NCBI GenBank assembly: GCA_019638705.1 | Contig: JAHBTI010000014.1 | Coordinates: forward strand, 20,145-84,144 | Direction: 5' to 3' | Source: Bacteroidota bacterium | GTDB taxonomy: Bacteria > Bacteroidota > Bacteroidia > B-17B0 > Aurantibacillaceae | Length of the DNA stretch: 64,000 nucleotides | Shown here: piece after piece, positions 45,847-54,588 of the stretch | Position numbering within the stretch: position 1 is the first letter of the stretch | Layout: each line of letters opens with the position of its first letter | Translations under genes and position numbers: made by a program | The notes under the pieces: model-generated | Seen by the model: the letters and a program-made list of their open reading frames with translations, nothing else | Told to the model about the DNA's origin: nothing | The model's database searches: none

Positions 45847-46592
45847 TAGCTGTCCAATTCTTCTAATTTGCAGTCGGCAATTTGCTTTCCTTGTTCTTTT
45901 ACGCGCTTTTCCATGTGGTTAAACCGCGTAATAAATTTCTGATTGGTTTGCTCCAAAGCATCTTCGGGATTAATGTTTAAGAAACGTGCGTAATTAATTA
46001 ATGAAAACAACACATCGCCAAATTCTTTTTCAGCCGCTTGTTGATTTTTGTTTTTTACTTCTTGGCTAAACTCTTGAATTTCTTCCTGTACTTTTTCAAA
46101 CACCTGTTCGGGTTTTTCCCAGTCAAAACCAACGGCACGGGCTTTTTCCTGTATTCGGTATGCTTTCAGCAAAGCGGGCATACTGTTGGGAACGCCCGAC
46201 AACACGGTTTTATTGCCTCCTTTTTCTTTTTGTTTCAATTGTTCCCAATTTTGTTTTACCTGTTCATCGGTTTCTGCTTTCACATTGCCGTAAATGTGCG
46301 GATGTCGGAAAATTAATTTTTCGCACAACACATCAATTACATCTTTAATGTTAAAAGCATTGGTTTCGCTGGCAATGCGCGCATAAAAAACAATGTGCAA
46401 CAAAATATCGCCCAATTCTTTTTTAATTTCGGTTAAATCGTTTTTAAGAATAGCATCGCTCAACTCAAAAGTTTCTTCGATGGTTAAATGTCTGATGCTT
46501 TCAATTGTTTGCTTTTTGTCCCAAGGGCATTGCTCCCTTAGTTCGTCCATAATTTTGAGCAAGTGCAGAAAAGAAGCTGCTTTTTCGTCCAT
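45822..46592 (-). CDS. mazG: Nucleoside triphosphate pyrophosphohydrolase MazG
   Basis: A 256-residue MazG with both domains. The first has CPWDKKQTIESIRHLTIEE-type metal and nucleotide motifs with E-x-x-E and the later E-x-x-D (KKELGDILLH); the second repeats KEFGDVLFSLINYARF. It hydrolyses NTPs to NMP and pyrophosphate, cleaning the pool. Length is normal for the two-domain type. Confidence 0.95.
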   Translation of the reverse strand: MDEKAASFLHLLKIMDELREQCPWDKKQTIESIRHLTIEETFELSDAILKNDLTEIKKELGDILLHIVFYARIASETNAFNIKDVIDVLCEKLIFRHPHIYGNVKAETDEQVKQNWEQLKQKEKGGNKTVLSGVPNSMPALLKAYRIQEKARAVGFDWEKPEQVFEKVQEEIQEFSQEVKNKNQQAAEKEFGDVLFSLINYARFLNINPEDALEQTNQKFITRFNHMEKRVKEQGKQIADCKLEELDSYWNEAKNL

Positions 46593-46635
46593 AGTGCTGC
46601 GAATTTAAGAAATTATGCAGAACTTCTTTTTCATA

Positions 46636-47493
46636 TTAATTCGGAATATTTAAAGTTAAACCATATTTAATTAAATTGTAATTCTGTAAAAATTTGTAAC
46701 CGAAGATAAAGTACGTTTTGTCCTTATTAGATGAATAATTTGAGAATGTATATCCCACAAAAACACCGCACCTTATTTTTTTCAAATCTATGGTATATGC
46801 GGCAGTAAGGTTAAATTCCCAAATGGGGTTATATGGATGTCCTTCATAATACTTTATCTTTCTAAAAAAATTATTATTATAGTAATGTACTTTCTCTTGG
46901 CGATTTCCGATACTGCTTTGTGGATAAACCACACCATTGTACACATAGAAAAGCGTGTTTTCTTCGGTATAAGTTTCCCATGTTGAAAAGTTTATTTTTG
47001 GTACAATAAAAACACTTAAAGTAAACAAAGACCGCCTTTGTATAACCTTATTTAAACTATAACCTAAGTTTACGTTTATAAAATTGTATTGCTGCTCATG
47101 ATGTATCGTGCCATTAAAAATATAGAGTGCATATCCACCATAATAAATTCCTTTTTGAACTGTTTGGTTTACTAAACTTGAATAACCTGCCCCAAGTGTA
47201 AGGTATGAAATCCAATCTTTTCTTTTTTCGCTGCTTACACGCAGATTGTAATTCAAATCTGCAAAAGGGAGCAAATAATGATTTTTATAAAACACGTCCA
47301 AATCATAATGCAAATCATCGGCGTATTGTTTTTGGTGATAAAAATGTAGCTTTTCGTTTTTTACTAAAGTATTCAGCGTACCTATTTTTAATTCAATATT
47401 GTTTCGTTTGCTTTTAAGAACATAATCATCTTTCTGTGCGTAACAAAGAGCAGAAGCAAACACAAACAAAATGATATTGAAAAAAAATTTCAC
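46636..47493 (-). CDS. Secreted or outer-membrane beta-rich protein of unknown function (285 aa)
   Basis: A signal peptide (MKFFFNIILFVFASALCYAQ) is followed by a body of alternating aromatic-rich strands (YGGYALYIFNG, IKYYEGHPYNPIWEF, YTIDLKKIRCGVFVGYTF) ending in a hydrophobic strand (LIKYGLTLNIPN). This looks like a small outer-membrane beta barrel of 10-12 strands. No sorting domain. Family not recognised. Confidence 0.65.
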   Translation of the reverse strand: MKFFFNIILFVFASALCYAQKDDYVLKSKRNNIELKIGTLNTLVKNEKLHFYHQKQYADDLHYDLDVFYKNHYLLPFADLNYNLRVSSEKRKDWISYLTLGAGYSSLVNQTVQKGIYYGGYALYIFNGTIHHEQQYNFINVNLGYSLNKVIQRRSLFTLSVFIVPKINFSTWETYTEENTLFYVYNGVVYPQSSIGNRQEKVHYYNNNFFRKIKYYEGHPYNPIWEFNLTAAYTIDLKKIRCGVFVGYTFSNYSSNKDKTYFIFGYKFLQNYNLIKYGLTLNIPN

Positions 47494-47511
47494 AATTATT
47501 ACGGAGTAATG

Positions 47512-48717
47512 TTAAAACGAATGCCCCAACTTATCCTTTTTGGTTTGCAAATATTTTAAGTTGTGAGGATTTGGTTTTATTATAATGGGAACGTTCTCAA
47601 TAATTTCTAAACCGTAACCAATTAAACCCGCACGTTTTTTAGGATTGTTAGACAAGAGTTTTATTTTTGTTACACCCAAATCACGCAGAATTTGCGCACC
47701 CACACCATAATCGCGTTCATCGGCTTTAAAACCCAGTTCTACGTTGGCTTCAACGGTGTCTAAGCCTTGTTCCTGCAATTTGTATGCTTTTAGTTTATTG
47801 AGCAAGCCAATTCCCCTACCCTCTTGGTTTAAATACACAATAATTCCTTTACCTGCTTTTTCAATCATTGCCATAGATGTGTGTAATTGCGGTCCGCAAT
47901 CGCAACGGCAACTGCCAAAAATATCGCCTGTAACACAAGAGGAGTGCATACGAACCAAAACAGGTTCGTCTTTTTCCCACTCGCCTTTTACCAAAGCCAA
48001 ATGCTCTTGTCCGTTGGTTTCTAATTTGTAGTCAATCAATTTAAACGTTCCGTAATCAGTCGGCATTTGCACTTCCACCTGCCGTGAAACAATGCTTTCT
48101 TTATCCAAGCGGTACGAAATCAAATCTTCAATGCTGATGATTTTTAAATCAAATCTTTCGGCAATCTTTATTAATTGAGGCAGGCGCGCCATTGTACCAT
48201 CTTCATTTAAAATTTCAACCAATACGCCACAAGGCTCAAAGCCTGCCATGCATGCCAAATCAACGGTGGCTTCGGTATGCCCTGTACGGCGCAACACGCC
48301 TCCTTGTTTTGCAATCAACGGAAAAATATGTCCCGGTCTTCCAAAATCGGCAGCTTTCATGTTTGGGTTTATTAAGGCTTGCACGGTTTTGGCGCGGTCG
48401 TGTGCCGAAATGCCTGTGGTGCAGCCGTGTCCCAATAAATCAACAGAAACGGTAAACGCAGTTTCGTGAAGCGCGGTGTTTGACGTAACCATTAATTCCA
48501 ATTTCAATTCTTTGGCGCGTTCTTCGGTAAGCGAAGCACAAATTAAACCTCTGCCATGCGTTGCCATAAAGTTTATAATTTCAGGCGTAACATTTCGCGC
48601 AGCAGTTAAAAAATCGCCCTCGTTTTCGCGGTCTTCGTCGTCCACCACAATTATTACTTTGCCTTTGCGAATGTCGTCAAGGGCTTCTTCAATGCTGTTC
48701 AGTTTAAATTCGCTCAT
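47512..48717 (-). CDS. ribBA: Bifunctional DHBP synthase / GTP cyclohydrolase II
   Basis: I start at [13 protein letters not shown] (401 residues); an ATG six codons earlier is also in frame. The N-terminal half has the DHBP synthase motif [11 protein letters not shown], the C-terminal half the GTP cyclohydrolase II zinc site ([15 protein letters not shown], three Cys) and [11 protein letters not shown]. The two activities give the two precursors of riboflavin. All key residues present. Confidence 0.96.
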   Translation of the reverse strand: MSEFKLNSIEEALDDIRKGKVIIVVDDEDRENEGDFLTAARNVTPEIINFMATHGRGLICASLTEERAKELKLELMVTSNTALHETAFTVSVDLLGHGCTTGISAHDRAKTVQALINPNMKAADFGRPGHIFPLIAKQGGVLRRTGHTEATVDLACMAGFEPCGVLVEILNEDGTMARLPQLIKIAERFDLKIISIEDLISYRLDKESIVSRQVEVQMPTDYGTFKLIDYKLETNGQEHLALVKGEWEKDEPVLVRMHSSCVTGDIFGSCRCDCGPQLHTSMAMIEKAGKGIIVYLNQEGRGIGLLNKLKAYKLQEQGLDTVEANVELGFKADERDYGVGAQILRDLGVTKIKLLSNNPKKRAGLIGYGLEIIENVPIIIKPNPHNLKYLQTKKDKLGHSF

Positions 48718-48761
48718 AAATAGATAGTGGCGCAAATTTACTTAATTTCAAGGCTTAAAAA

Positions 48762-48844
48762 AACCACATAGAACACATAGTTTTGTTGCGAAGCAACGCT
48801 ATGTGTAAAAATTACAATAACTCAAACTATGTGCCTATGTGGTT
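48762..48844. repeat. Nested inverted repeat between ribBA and the NUDIX gene
   Basis: Outer arms AACCACATAG / CTATGTGGTT (48762-48771, 48835-48844) and CACATAGTTT / AAACTATGTG (48774-48783, 48824-48833) enclose a small GTTGC-GAA-GCAAC hairpin. It fills the gap between divergent genes and looks like a mobile-type intergenic hairpin known in kind from Bacteroidota. Confidence 0.75.
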
Positions 48845-48858
48845 AATATGCACGGCGA

Positions 48859-49488
48859 ATGAATGAGTTTATATATAAACTAAAACAGCAGTTAGAAAAA
48901 CCTTTGCCGGGGCAGGAAGCGCAATTTCGCATGGCACCCGTTTTTCGCAAACGTATGAACGAAGATGAAGTTCGCGCTATACACTACAAACAAAGTGCAG
49001 TCATGATATTGTTGTGCGAAAATGAAAATGATGATTTTTTTATTCCGCTAACCGAACGCATGGATTATAAAGGCGCGCACAGTGGGCAAATAAGCCTTCC
49101 CGGCGGAAAGTTTGAACCCAACGATGAAAATTTACAGGCAACGGCAATAAGAGAGTGTTGTGAAGAAATCGGGGTAAAAGATTTGGAAGTGCTTGGTGCA
49201 TTAACTCATTTATACATTCCTGTAAGTAATTTTTTTGTGCAGCCTTTTGTTGGTTTTTGCAAAACAAAAAATCCCGACATCATTATCCAGCAACGCGAAG
49301 TAAAAAGCGTGTTGAAATTATCAATTGATACGTTGCTTGACGACAAGCTTGTAAAAACAGGGAGTGTGGAAGTGGTAAAATCGCTTAGAACGGAAACACC
49401 GTATTTTGACATTCAAAACAAAATTGTGTGGGGCGCAACTGCCATGATGTTAAACGAACTGAAAGAAATTTTGAAAATTATTTCTTAA
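48859..49488 (+). CDS. NUDIX hydrolase, CoA-pyrophosphatase-like
   Basis: A 209-residue protein. The NUDIX region is SLPGGKFEPNDENLQATAIR followed by ECCEEIG, giving the R-E-x2-E-E-x-G helix. The preceding LTERMDYKGAHSGQISLPGG is typical of CoA diphosphatases (NudL/YeaB type). Substrate is likely CoA or a related nucleotide diphosphate. Confidence 0.85.
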   Translation: MNEFIYKLKQQLEKPLPGQEAQFRMAPVFRKRMNEDEVRAIHYKQSAVMILLCENENDDFFIPLTERMDYKGAHSGQISLPGGKFEPNDENLQATAIRECCEEIGVKDLEVLGALTHLYIPVSNFFVQPFVGFCKTKNPDIIIQQREVKSVLKLSIDTLLDDKLVKTGSVEVVKSLRTETPYFDIQNKIVWGATAMMLNELKEILKIIS

Positions 49489-49495
49489 AATTTCT

Positions 49496-49687
49496 TTACA
49501 AAAATTTTTTAATCTTCACAATAAAAAACAAAAGGCTGACAAAAGCAATGAGTGCCAGCAGCACTTTGTAAGAATTTTTATAATGAGTTTGGTTTACACC
49601 GCGCTCTTTACGGTAGCTCCAAACCAAACTCGCAATAAAAAGCACTACAAAAAAAACAATGAAAATGATACGACCTATTGTAAACAT
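49496..49687 (-). CDS. Small two-helix membrane protein (63 aa)
   Basis: Two membrane helices (about 3-23 and 43-60) joined by a basic loop (YRKERGVNQTHYKNSYK). Very similar short proteins are common in Bacteroidota, often without a name. It converges with the NUDIX gene. No function assigned. Confidence 0.7.
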   Translation of the reverse strand: MFTIGRIIFIVFFVVLFIASLVWSYRKERGVNQTHYKNSYKVLLALIAFVSLLFFIVKIKKFL

Positions 49688-49716
49688 AAGACAAATATAA
49701 GTTGAAAGTTTGAGTT

Positions 49717-50286
49717 TTAAAGCGATAGTTCCTTACGAATGTCGGCAAAAAAATTATCAAAAGCGGCTTGTAATTGCGTTTCATGCTCTTCAAACGTTTC
49801 TACCGAAAAATCCAATCGCACATTATGATTAATGCGATGCGACAAATGAAACAACACTTTTTCAATGCCGTTTACATCAGCGTAAGCCGTGTAAATATTG
49901 TTTTTCAGCACATAGCCCAAAAAACGCGAACTGCCCACAGGCAAAATAGTTTCATTCTCTTTATACACCGAATACACCTGTTGAGAAAAATCGGGCAAAA
50001 CTACCTTGCTGTGCTGCTCAAAGTTTTTGGCAAGTAAATGGTCAAAATAAATGTCAATTAAAACGCCGCTGTATTTTTCAAAATCTTTATAGAAAATCCG
50101 TTTGGCATTTTTAAATTCAGGGTGAGTATCTGTAAAAGCATCTATTTTGCGATGTAAGCGAATGCCTTCAATTATTTCGGGCGAGAAATTTTCAAAATTA
50201 TTCCCGCGAATATGGTCGGCAATAAAATTACCCACAAGCAAGCCTTTGTTGTTGTTTGATAAAAAAGCGTGAGCGAGGTAATTCAT
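49717..50286 (-). CDS. Acyl carrier protein phosphodiesterase-like protein
   Basis: A 189-residue protein starting MNYLAHAFLSNNNKGLLVGN, with GNFIADHIRG, LHRKIDAFTDTHP and IDIYFDHLLAKN. These His/Asp motifs match the ACPD (AcpH) family of HD-like hydrolases, which in E. coli removes the phosphopantetheine group from acyl carrier protein. Whether this activity applies in Bacteroidota is not settled. Confidence 0.88.
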   Translation of the reverse strand: MNYLAHAFLSNNNKGLLVGNFIADHIRGNNFENFSPEIIEGIRLHRKIDAFTDTHPEFKNAKRIFYKDFEKYSGVLIDIYFDHLLAKNFEQHSKVVLPDFSQQVYSVYKENETILPVGSSRFLGYVLKNNIYTAYADVNGIEKVLFHLSHRINHNVRLDFSVETFEEHETQLQAAFDNFFADIRKELSL

Positions 50287-50454
50287 AAGTTTGAAATTAC
50301 GCTAAAAATTTAAACCATACAACTGCCACAGGATTACCTCTGCTCTTGCTTACGCTCAAAAATCCTGCGGAGCGGGGGAGTTCGTAAGAATTTCTTACTA
50401 ACTGAATTTTCCTGCAATCCATATGTTAGCGCGGGTCAAGTCAAGTGTGGGGTG

Positions 50455-51081
50455 TTATTTAAGCTCATTTTTAAATGCTCGCATACTTTCTTCGTCGCTG
50501 AATTTTTTAATAATTCGTCCAGAGTCATTAAGGAGTCTATAATAAATATCACGCCCATAATCTTCAATAGTACTTTGTCCTGCAAGGAAATATCCTTTGT
50601 ATTTGCCTTTATCAATTATTTCAAAGACTTCGGCAGAAAACATTTCCGTCCATTCTCCATTATCAAGATTTACCTTTACCATTTGACTACCTGTTGCATA
50701 TTTTTCAGTTGTAAACAGAATGAATTTTTTATCTAAGGATAAGGTTAAACTTTGAACTTGATACATCTGTTTACCCCATTCATCTTTATATGGCTTTTGG
50801 TCAGTAATGATTGATTCGGCTAAGTCATCTATGTTCACCTTCATTATCTTTTTTGTCTGATGGTTATAACGAGAACCTTGAGAACGAACAAATACAACAT
50901 ATCTCTTGTCAGCAACTAAAATGGGGTCAGAGTCACTTTGGTTAAAGGTCAGTTGTTTTTCTTTGCCGTTTGTTAATGCAATATAAATATTTTTGTCGCG
51001 CTCAAAAGTTTTAGCTGCTTTGTCTTTAGAACAAGAACTCCAAATTAAAGTCAGAGAAATAATTGTCAATATATATTTCAT
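50455..51081 (-). CDS. TolB-like lipoprotein (208 aa)
   Basis: I start at MKYILTIISLTLIWSSC; the Cys at residue 17 is in a lipobox-like LIWSSC. The rest has repeated beta blades typical of TolB/WD40-like propellers (SDSDPILVADKRYVVFVRSQ, LTLSLDKKFILFTTEKY). It should be anchored in a membrane through the lipid. In-frame ATGs further upstream would put a polar extension before the signal peptide. Function unknown. Confidence 0.7.
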   Translation of the reverse strand: MKYILTIISLTLIWSSCSKDKAAKTFERDKNIYIALTNGKEKQLTFNQSDSDPILVADKRYVVFVRSQGSRYNHQTKKIMKVNIDDLAESIITDQKPYKDEWGKQMYQVQSLTLSLDKKFILFTTEKYATGSQMVKVNLDNGEWTEMFSAEVFEIIDKGKYKGYFLAGQSTIEDYGRDIYYRLLNDSGRIIKKFSDEESMRAFKNELK

Positions 51082-51130
51082 AATGTTTGTCTTCATAATG
51101 CCTATCAACTTGTTTATATCCCTCACAAAA

Positions 51131-52396
51131 CTAATTAAAATAACTTTTCCATCCGTTCACCACGCCAATCACTTTACCTTTTAAGGCTTGATTTAAAAAA
51201 GGAGTGTTGCGCGATTTTGAGAAATTTGTTTTTTCATTCAATACGGTTTCTTCGTTTAAGGAAAACAAAGTGAGATTGGCTTCCGCGTTCTCTTTTATTT
51301 CTAAAGCATTTAATCCTAAAATGTCGCGTGGTTTGGTGGTGAATGCTTCTACAATGGCAGAAATAGTTTCTTCGCCCATACCTTGTAAAGCACAACTGAA
51401 AGCCGTTTGCAAATTAATAATGCCAAAATCTGCCAAATCAAATTCCAATTCTTTGCTTTCCACATCTTGTGGCAAATGGTCGCTGACGATTACATCAATC
51501 ACACCGCTTTCAACGGCATTGCGCAAAGCCTGCACATCTTTTTTTGTTCGCAGGGGCGGGTTTACTTTGTAATTGCTGTCAAATTCTTTCAGCACAGTTT
51601 CGTCCAACAATAAATTAATTGCCGCTACACCGCAAGTAACATTCAATCCGTTGGCTTTTGCTTTTTTAATTAAGTCCACGCTTGCTTTTGTGCTCACGGT
51701 TGGAATGTGCATTTTTCCGCCCGCATATTCCAAAATTGCCAAATTGCGTTGCAACATCAGTTCTTCCGCCAAAGCGGGAATGCCTTTTAAACCAAGCATC
51801 ACAGAAATTTCACCCTCGTTAATATTTCCGCCGTGAGAAATACTTTCATCGTCGCAATGCGTGATGATAAATGAATTAATGTTTGCCGAATATTGCAAAG
51901 CGCGCATCACCATTCCCGCATCTTTAAGGGCGTGTTTGTAGTCGCTGAACGCCAATGCACCCGCCGATTTCATGTCAAACATTTCCGACAAATCTTTTCC
52001 TTTTCCCTCAACGGTAATTGTTCCGAATGGCAACACATCTACAATTTTGTTTTGTGTTTTATTGACGATGTATTCAATCTGCGCTTTGTTATCCAAAGCA
52101 GGTTGATTGTAATTGTGAACGCAGACCGAAGTAAAGCCTCCCGCAGCAGCAGATTTGACAAGCGTTTCCAAAGTTTCTTTGTGTTCAAATCCGGGGTCGC
52201 AGGCGGCAGATTGCATATCCACCCAGCCAAGCGAAACGTGTAAATCATTTCCCTCAATCACTTTTACATTTCCTTTTGGCGACACCGATTTTTTAATCGC
52301 CGTGATGATACCGCCCTCAATCAAAATATCAAACACTTTTTCGTGAAACTCACTTTGTTTGTTGATGATTTTTGCCTGTTTGATGAGAATATTCAT
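51131..52396 (-). CDS. Dihydroorotase homologue with degenerate metal site
   Basis: A 421-residue amidohydrolase-fold protein of the dihydroorotase family (DPGFEHKETLETLVKSAAAG; NVTCGVAAINLLL; VSDHLPQD). Two metal-binding sites are changed: the usual D-x-H-x-H after the first strand reads DMQSAAC, and the usual H-x-x-H-V-S-T reads HIPTVST. The later His (THCDDES) and Asp (SDHLP) remain. Bacteroidota genomes commonly carry this variant. By analogy with non-catalytic PyrX/PyrC' proteins it may be structural, supporting aspartate transcarbamoylase. Calling it an active dihydroorotase would be unsafe. Confidence 0.85.
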   Translation of the reverse strand: MNILIKQAKIINKQSEFHEKVFDILIEGGIITAIKKSVSPKGNVKVIEGNDLHVSLGWVDMQSAACDPGFEHKETLETLVKSAAAGGFTSVCVHNYNQPALDNKAQIEYIVNKTQNKIVDVLPFGTITVEGKGKDLSEMFDMKSAGALAFSDYKHALKDAGMVMRALQYSANINSFIITHCDDESISHGGNINEGEISVMLGLKGIPALAEELMLQRNLAILEYAGGKMHIPTVSTKASVDLIKKAKANGLNVTCGVAAINLLLDETVLKEFDSNYKVNPPLRTKKDVQALRNAVESGVIDVIVSDHLPQDVESKELEFDLADFGIINLQTAFSCALQGMGEETISAIVEAFTTKPRDILGLNALEIKENAEANLTLFSLNEETVLNEKTNFSKSRNTPFLNQALKGKVIGVVNGWKSYFN

Positions 52397-52402
52397 AGTG
52401 TT

Positions 52403-54454
52403 TTATTTTAATAATCGTAATAACGCCGCTTCAAGCGCAATGAATAACAAGGTTAAAAGTAAAAATAATTTCCACAACTTTTTTCCTTCGGCTATTTGCA
52501 GCACTTGCGCCGAAATATCCGCGCCTGTGTCTTCAATTAAACTCAAATTTTTAAAGCCTTTTTCCGAAATAATGTTTTTTATTTCATCAGCCGAATAGGA
52601 TTGTAAATCGGATTCTTGTCGTGAAAAATTAAACGCCAAAGGCAATAAAGAACTATTGTTTCTGCTCACTTCATAAAATCCCGTTTGAGAAATTTGATTG
52701 CGCGTAAACAAAGACAAAGCATTATTTACAATTCGCATTTCGGGAATAATATCAATGTTTCCATTGCTGTTTCTGATGTGCGGCGGTTGTTCCTGAACAC
52801 TCAAATCATTTTTTAAATTAATTACCACGTTAGAATTTGTTGTGTAAAACAAAGGCGCGGATTTTAAACTGCTGAAACAAATTTGATACAGCGTTGGAAC
52901 AAACAAAGCGTGTTTACCAAAGTTGCTTGCGCTCTCGTTCATGGGCGCGGAAAAGAGATACAACACGGCATTATTGAGTTTGTTCCTGCTTAAAAAATCG
53001 TCTGCGTTTTGTAACATCAAAATTGCTTCCGAATTATTTCTGCCTGTTTTTTGAAATTTAAAATGCTTGTTCACCAACGGTAAATTCATGCGTTCTTCCG
53101 TTTTTTCAAACACGCCCGCATAAAATCCGGAAGCTAATTCTATTTTATTCACTTTCAGCTTGGAAGTGTCCAATGTTTCAAAACGCGGTAACTGCAAGGT
53201 TTTCATGGCTTCGTTATATGAATTGATTTCCAATTTTTCATTCGGAACAATCACCAAAGCACCGCCTTGTTCGGTAAATTTCAAAAGTTCGGAAACCAAA
53301 CCGCTGCTTAGCTCAGACAATTGATTGAGAATAATCACATCGCTGTTTTTAAACGCAGCGTAATCAATAGTTTGTTCAGAAAAAGAGCGGAAATTAAATA
53401 AACTGTCGTTTTTAAGTAAAGCCGAAAAAGAATTTTCATTACTCTGATTTCTTCCGTTTACAAGGCTTACAGCGATATTTACTTTTGAGTTGAACGCAAA
53501 AAATAATTCATCGTCAAAGGTTATGGGATAATCTTCAATTTTTACCGAACCGAAATTGAAGCCGCTTTGCTTGCACTCAAAGGTAAACAGCACTTCTGTT
53601 TTTGAATTGGCATCTAAGGAAAAAGAAGCAATGGCGATGTGCTGTTTGTTTAAATACAATTTAGCAGAACCCGCGTCAATATCAGCGTTTCCATTGTTTA
53701 CAATTTTTGCATGAAGTTTTTGAATAAAGCCTTTTTGTTGCAAAGGCGTTTCAAACCAACAAGTGTCCACATACACATTATTCACCTGATTTGCCTGTAA
53801 AGGAATAATGGTTGTTTTAATCGTAGTGTCCAATTTCAGATTTTCAAGATTGAATGTTGAACGCTGCGCATCGGAAAAAGCATAAATTTTTTTGTTATTT
53901 ATTCCCGATGAATTAAGAAAATCACTTTGGCGTTTCAGCACATCGTTTAATTCGCGCACGGCAGAAGAAATTTTAATGTCCTCAATGGCGTTCAGGGCAT
54001 CTTCTTTAGTATAAAAACGTTGGTGTTTTCCCTCAAAATCGTTGGTGATGATTTGAAATTTATCGGCATTGCCAAAGGCTTTAATCACTTCTTTGGCGCG
54101 GGTTTTGGCAATGTCAAGCAAAGCACCTTGCTTGTTTACATTTTCCATGCTGAATGAATTATCAATATACAAACTCAAGGCACTTGTTCCCGAAATTTTT
54201 GCGGCTGAATTTTTTGAAGGAATAAAAGGTTGCGCAAATGCCAACACCAAACAGATAATTGCCAAGCAACGCGCAATCAAAATCAAAATTTCTTTGAGGC
54301 GCGATTTGGATTTGCTTTCCTGCTGCAATTCTTTCAAAAACTTGACATTGGTGAAGTAAACTTTTTTGTAGCGGCGAAAATTAAAAAGATGAATGATGAC
54401 TGGAACGGAAACGGCTGCCAAAGCCCATAAAAACAAGGGGTAAACAAACATCAT
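52403..54454 (-). CDS. BatA-domain membrane protein (683 aa)
   Basis: The first 85 residues match the aerotolerance regulator N-terminal (BatA) domain: FVYPLFLWALAAVSVPVIIH, then LFNFRRYKKVYFTNVKFLKE and a second membrane helix. A large periplasmic part with a von Willebrand A-like start (ALSLYIDNSFSMEN) and glutamine amidotransferase-like segment (VIILNQLSELSSGL) follows, and a last membrane helix at about 657-678. Such proteins are common in Bacteroidota; role uncertain, perhaps envelope stress. Confidence 0.85.
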   Translation of the reverse strand: MMFVYPLFLWALAAVSVPVIIHLFNFRRYKKVYFTNVKFLKELQQESKSKSRLKEILILIARCLAIICLVLAFAQPFIPSKNSAAKISGTSALSLYIDNSFSMENVNKQGALLDIAKTRAKEVIKAFGNADKFQIITNDFEGKHQRFYTKEDALNAIEDIKISSAVRELNDVLKRQSDFLNSSGINNKKIYAFSDAQRSTFNLENLKLDTTIKTTIIPLQANQVNNVYVDTCWFETPLQQKGFIQKLHAKIVNNGNADIDAGSAKLYLNKQHIAIASFSLDANSKTEVLFTFECKQSGFNFGSVKIEDYPITFDDELFFAFNSKVNIAVSLVNGRNQSNENSFSALLKNDSLFNFRSFSEQTIDYAAFKNSDVIILNQLSELSSGLVSELLKFTEQGGALVIVPNEKLEINSYNEAMKTLQLPRFETLDTSKLKVNKIELASGFYAGVFEKTEERMNLPLVNKHFKFQKTGRNNSEAILMLQNADDFLSRNKLNNAVLYLFSAPMNESASNFGKHALFVPTLYQICFSSLKSAPLFYTTNSNVVINLKNDLSVQEQPPHIRNSNGNIDIIPEMRIVNNALSLFTRNQISQTGFYEVSRNNSSLLPLAFNFSRQESDLQSYSADEIKNIISEKGFKNLSLIEDTGADISAQVLQIAEGKKLWKLFLLLTLLFIALEAALLRLLK

Positions 54455-54588
54455 ACGAAAAGCGAAAATACAAAATGAATTTTTGATTTACGATTTAATT
54501 ATTGACAAGTTATGATGAAATATTCCTTTATTTCTGTTCATTCATGTAATTTGTATGCTATCGTTATATTTACACTGCTTATATTTTT

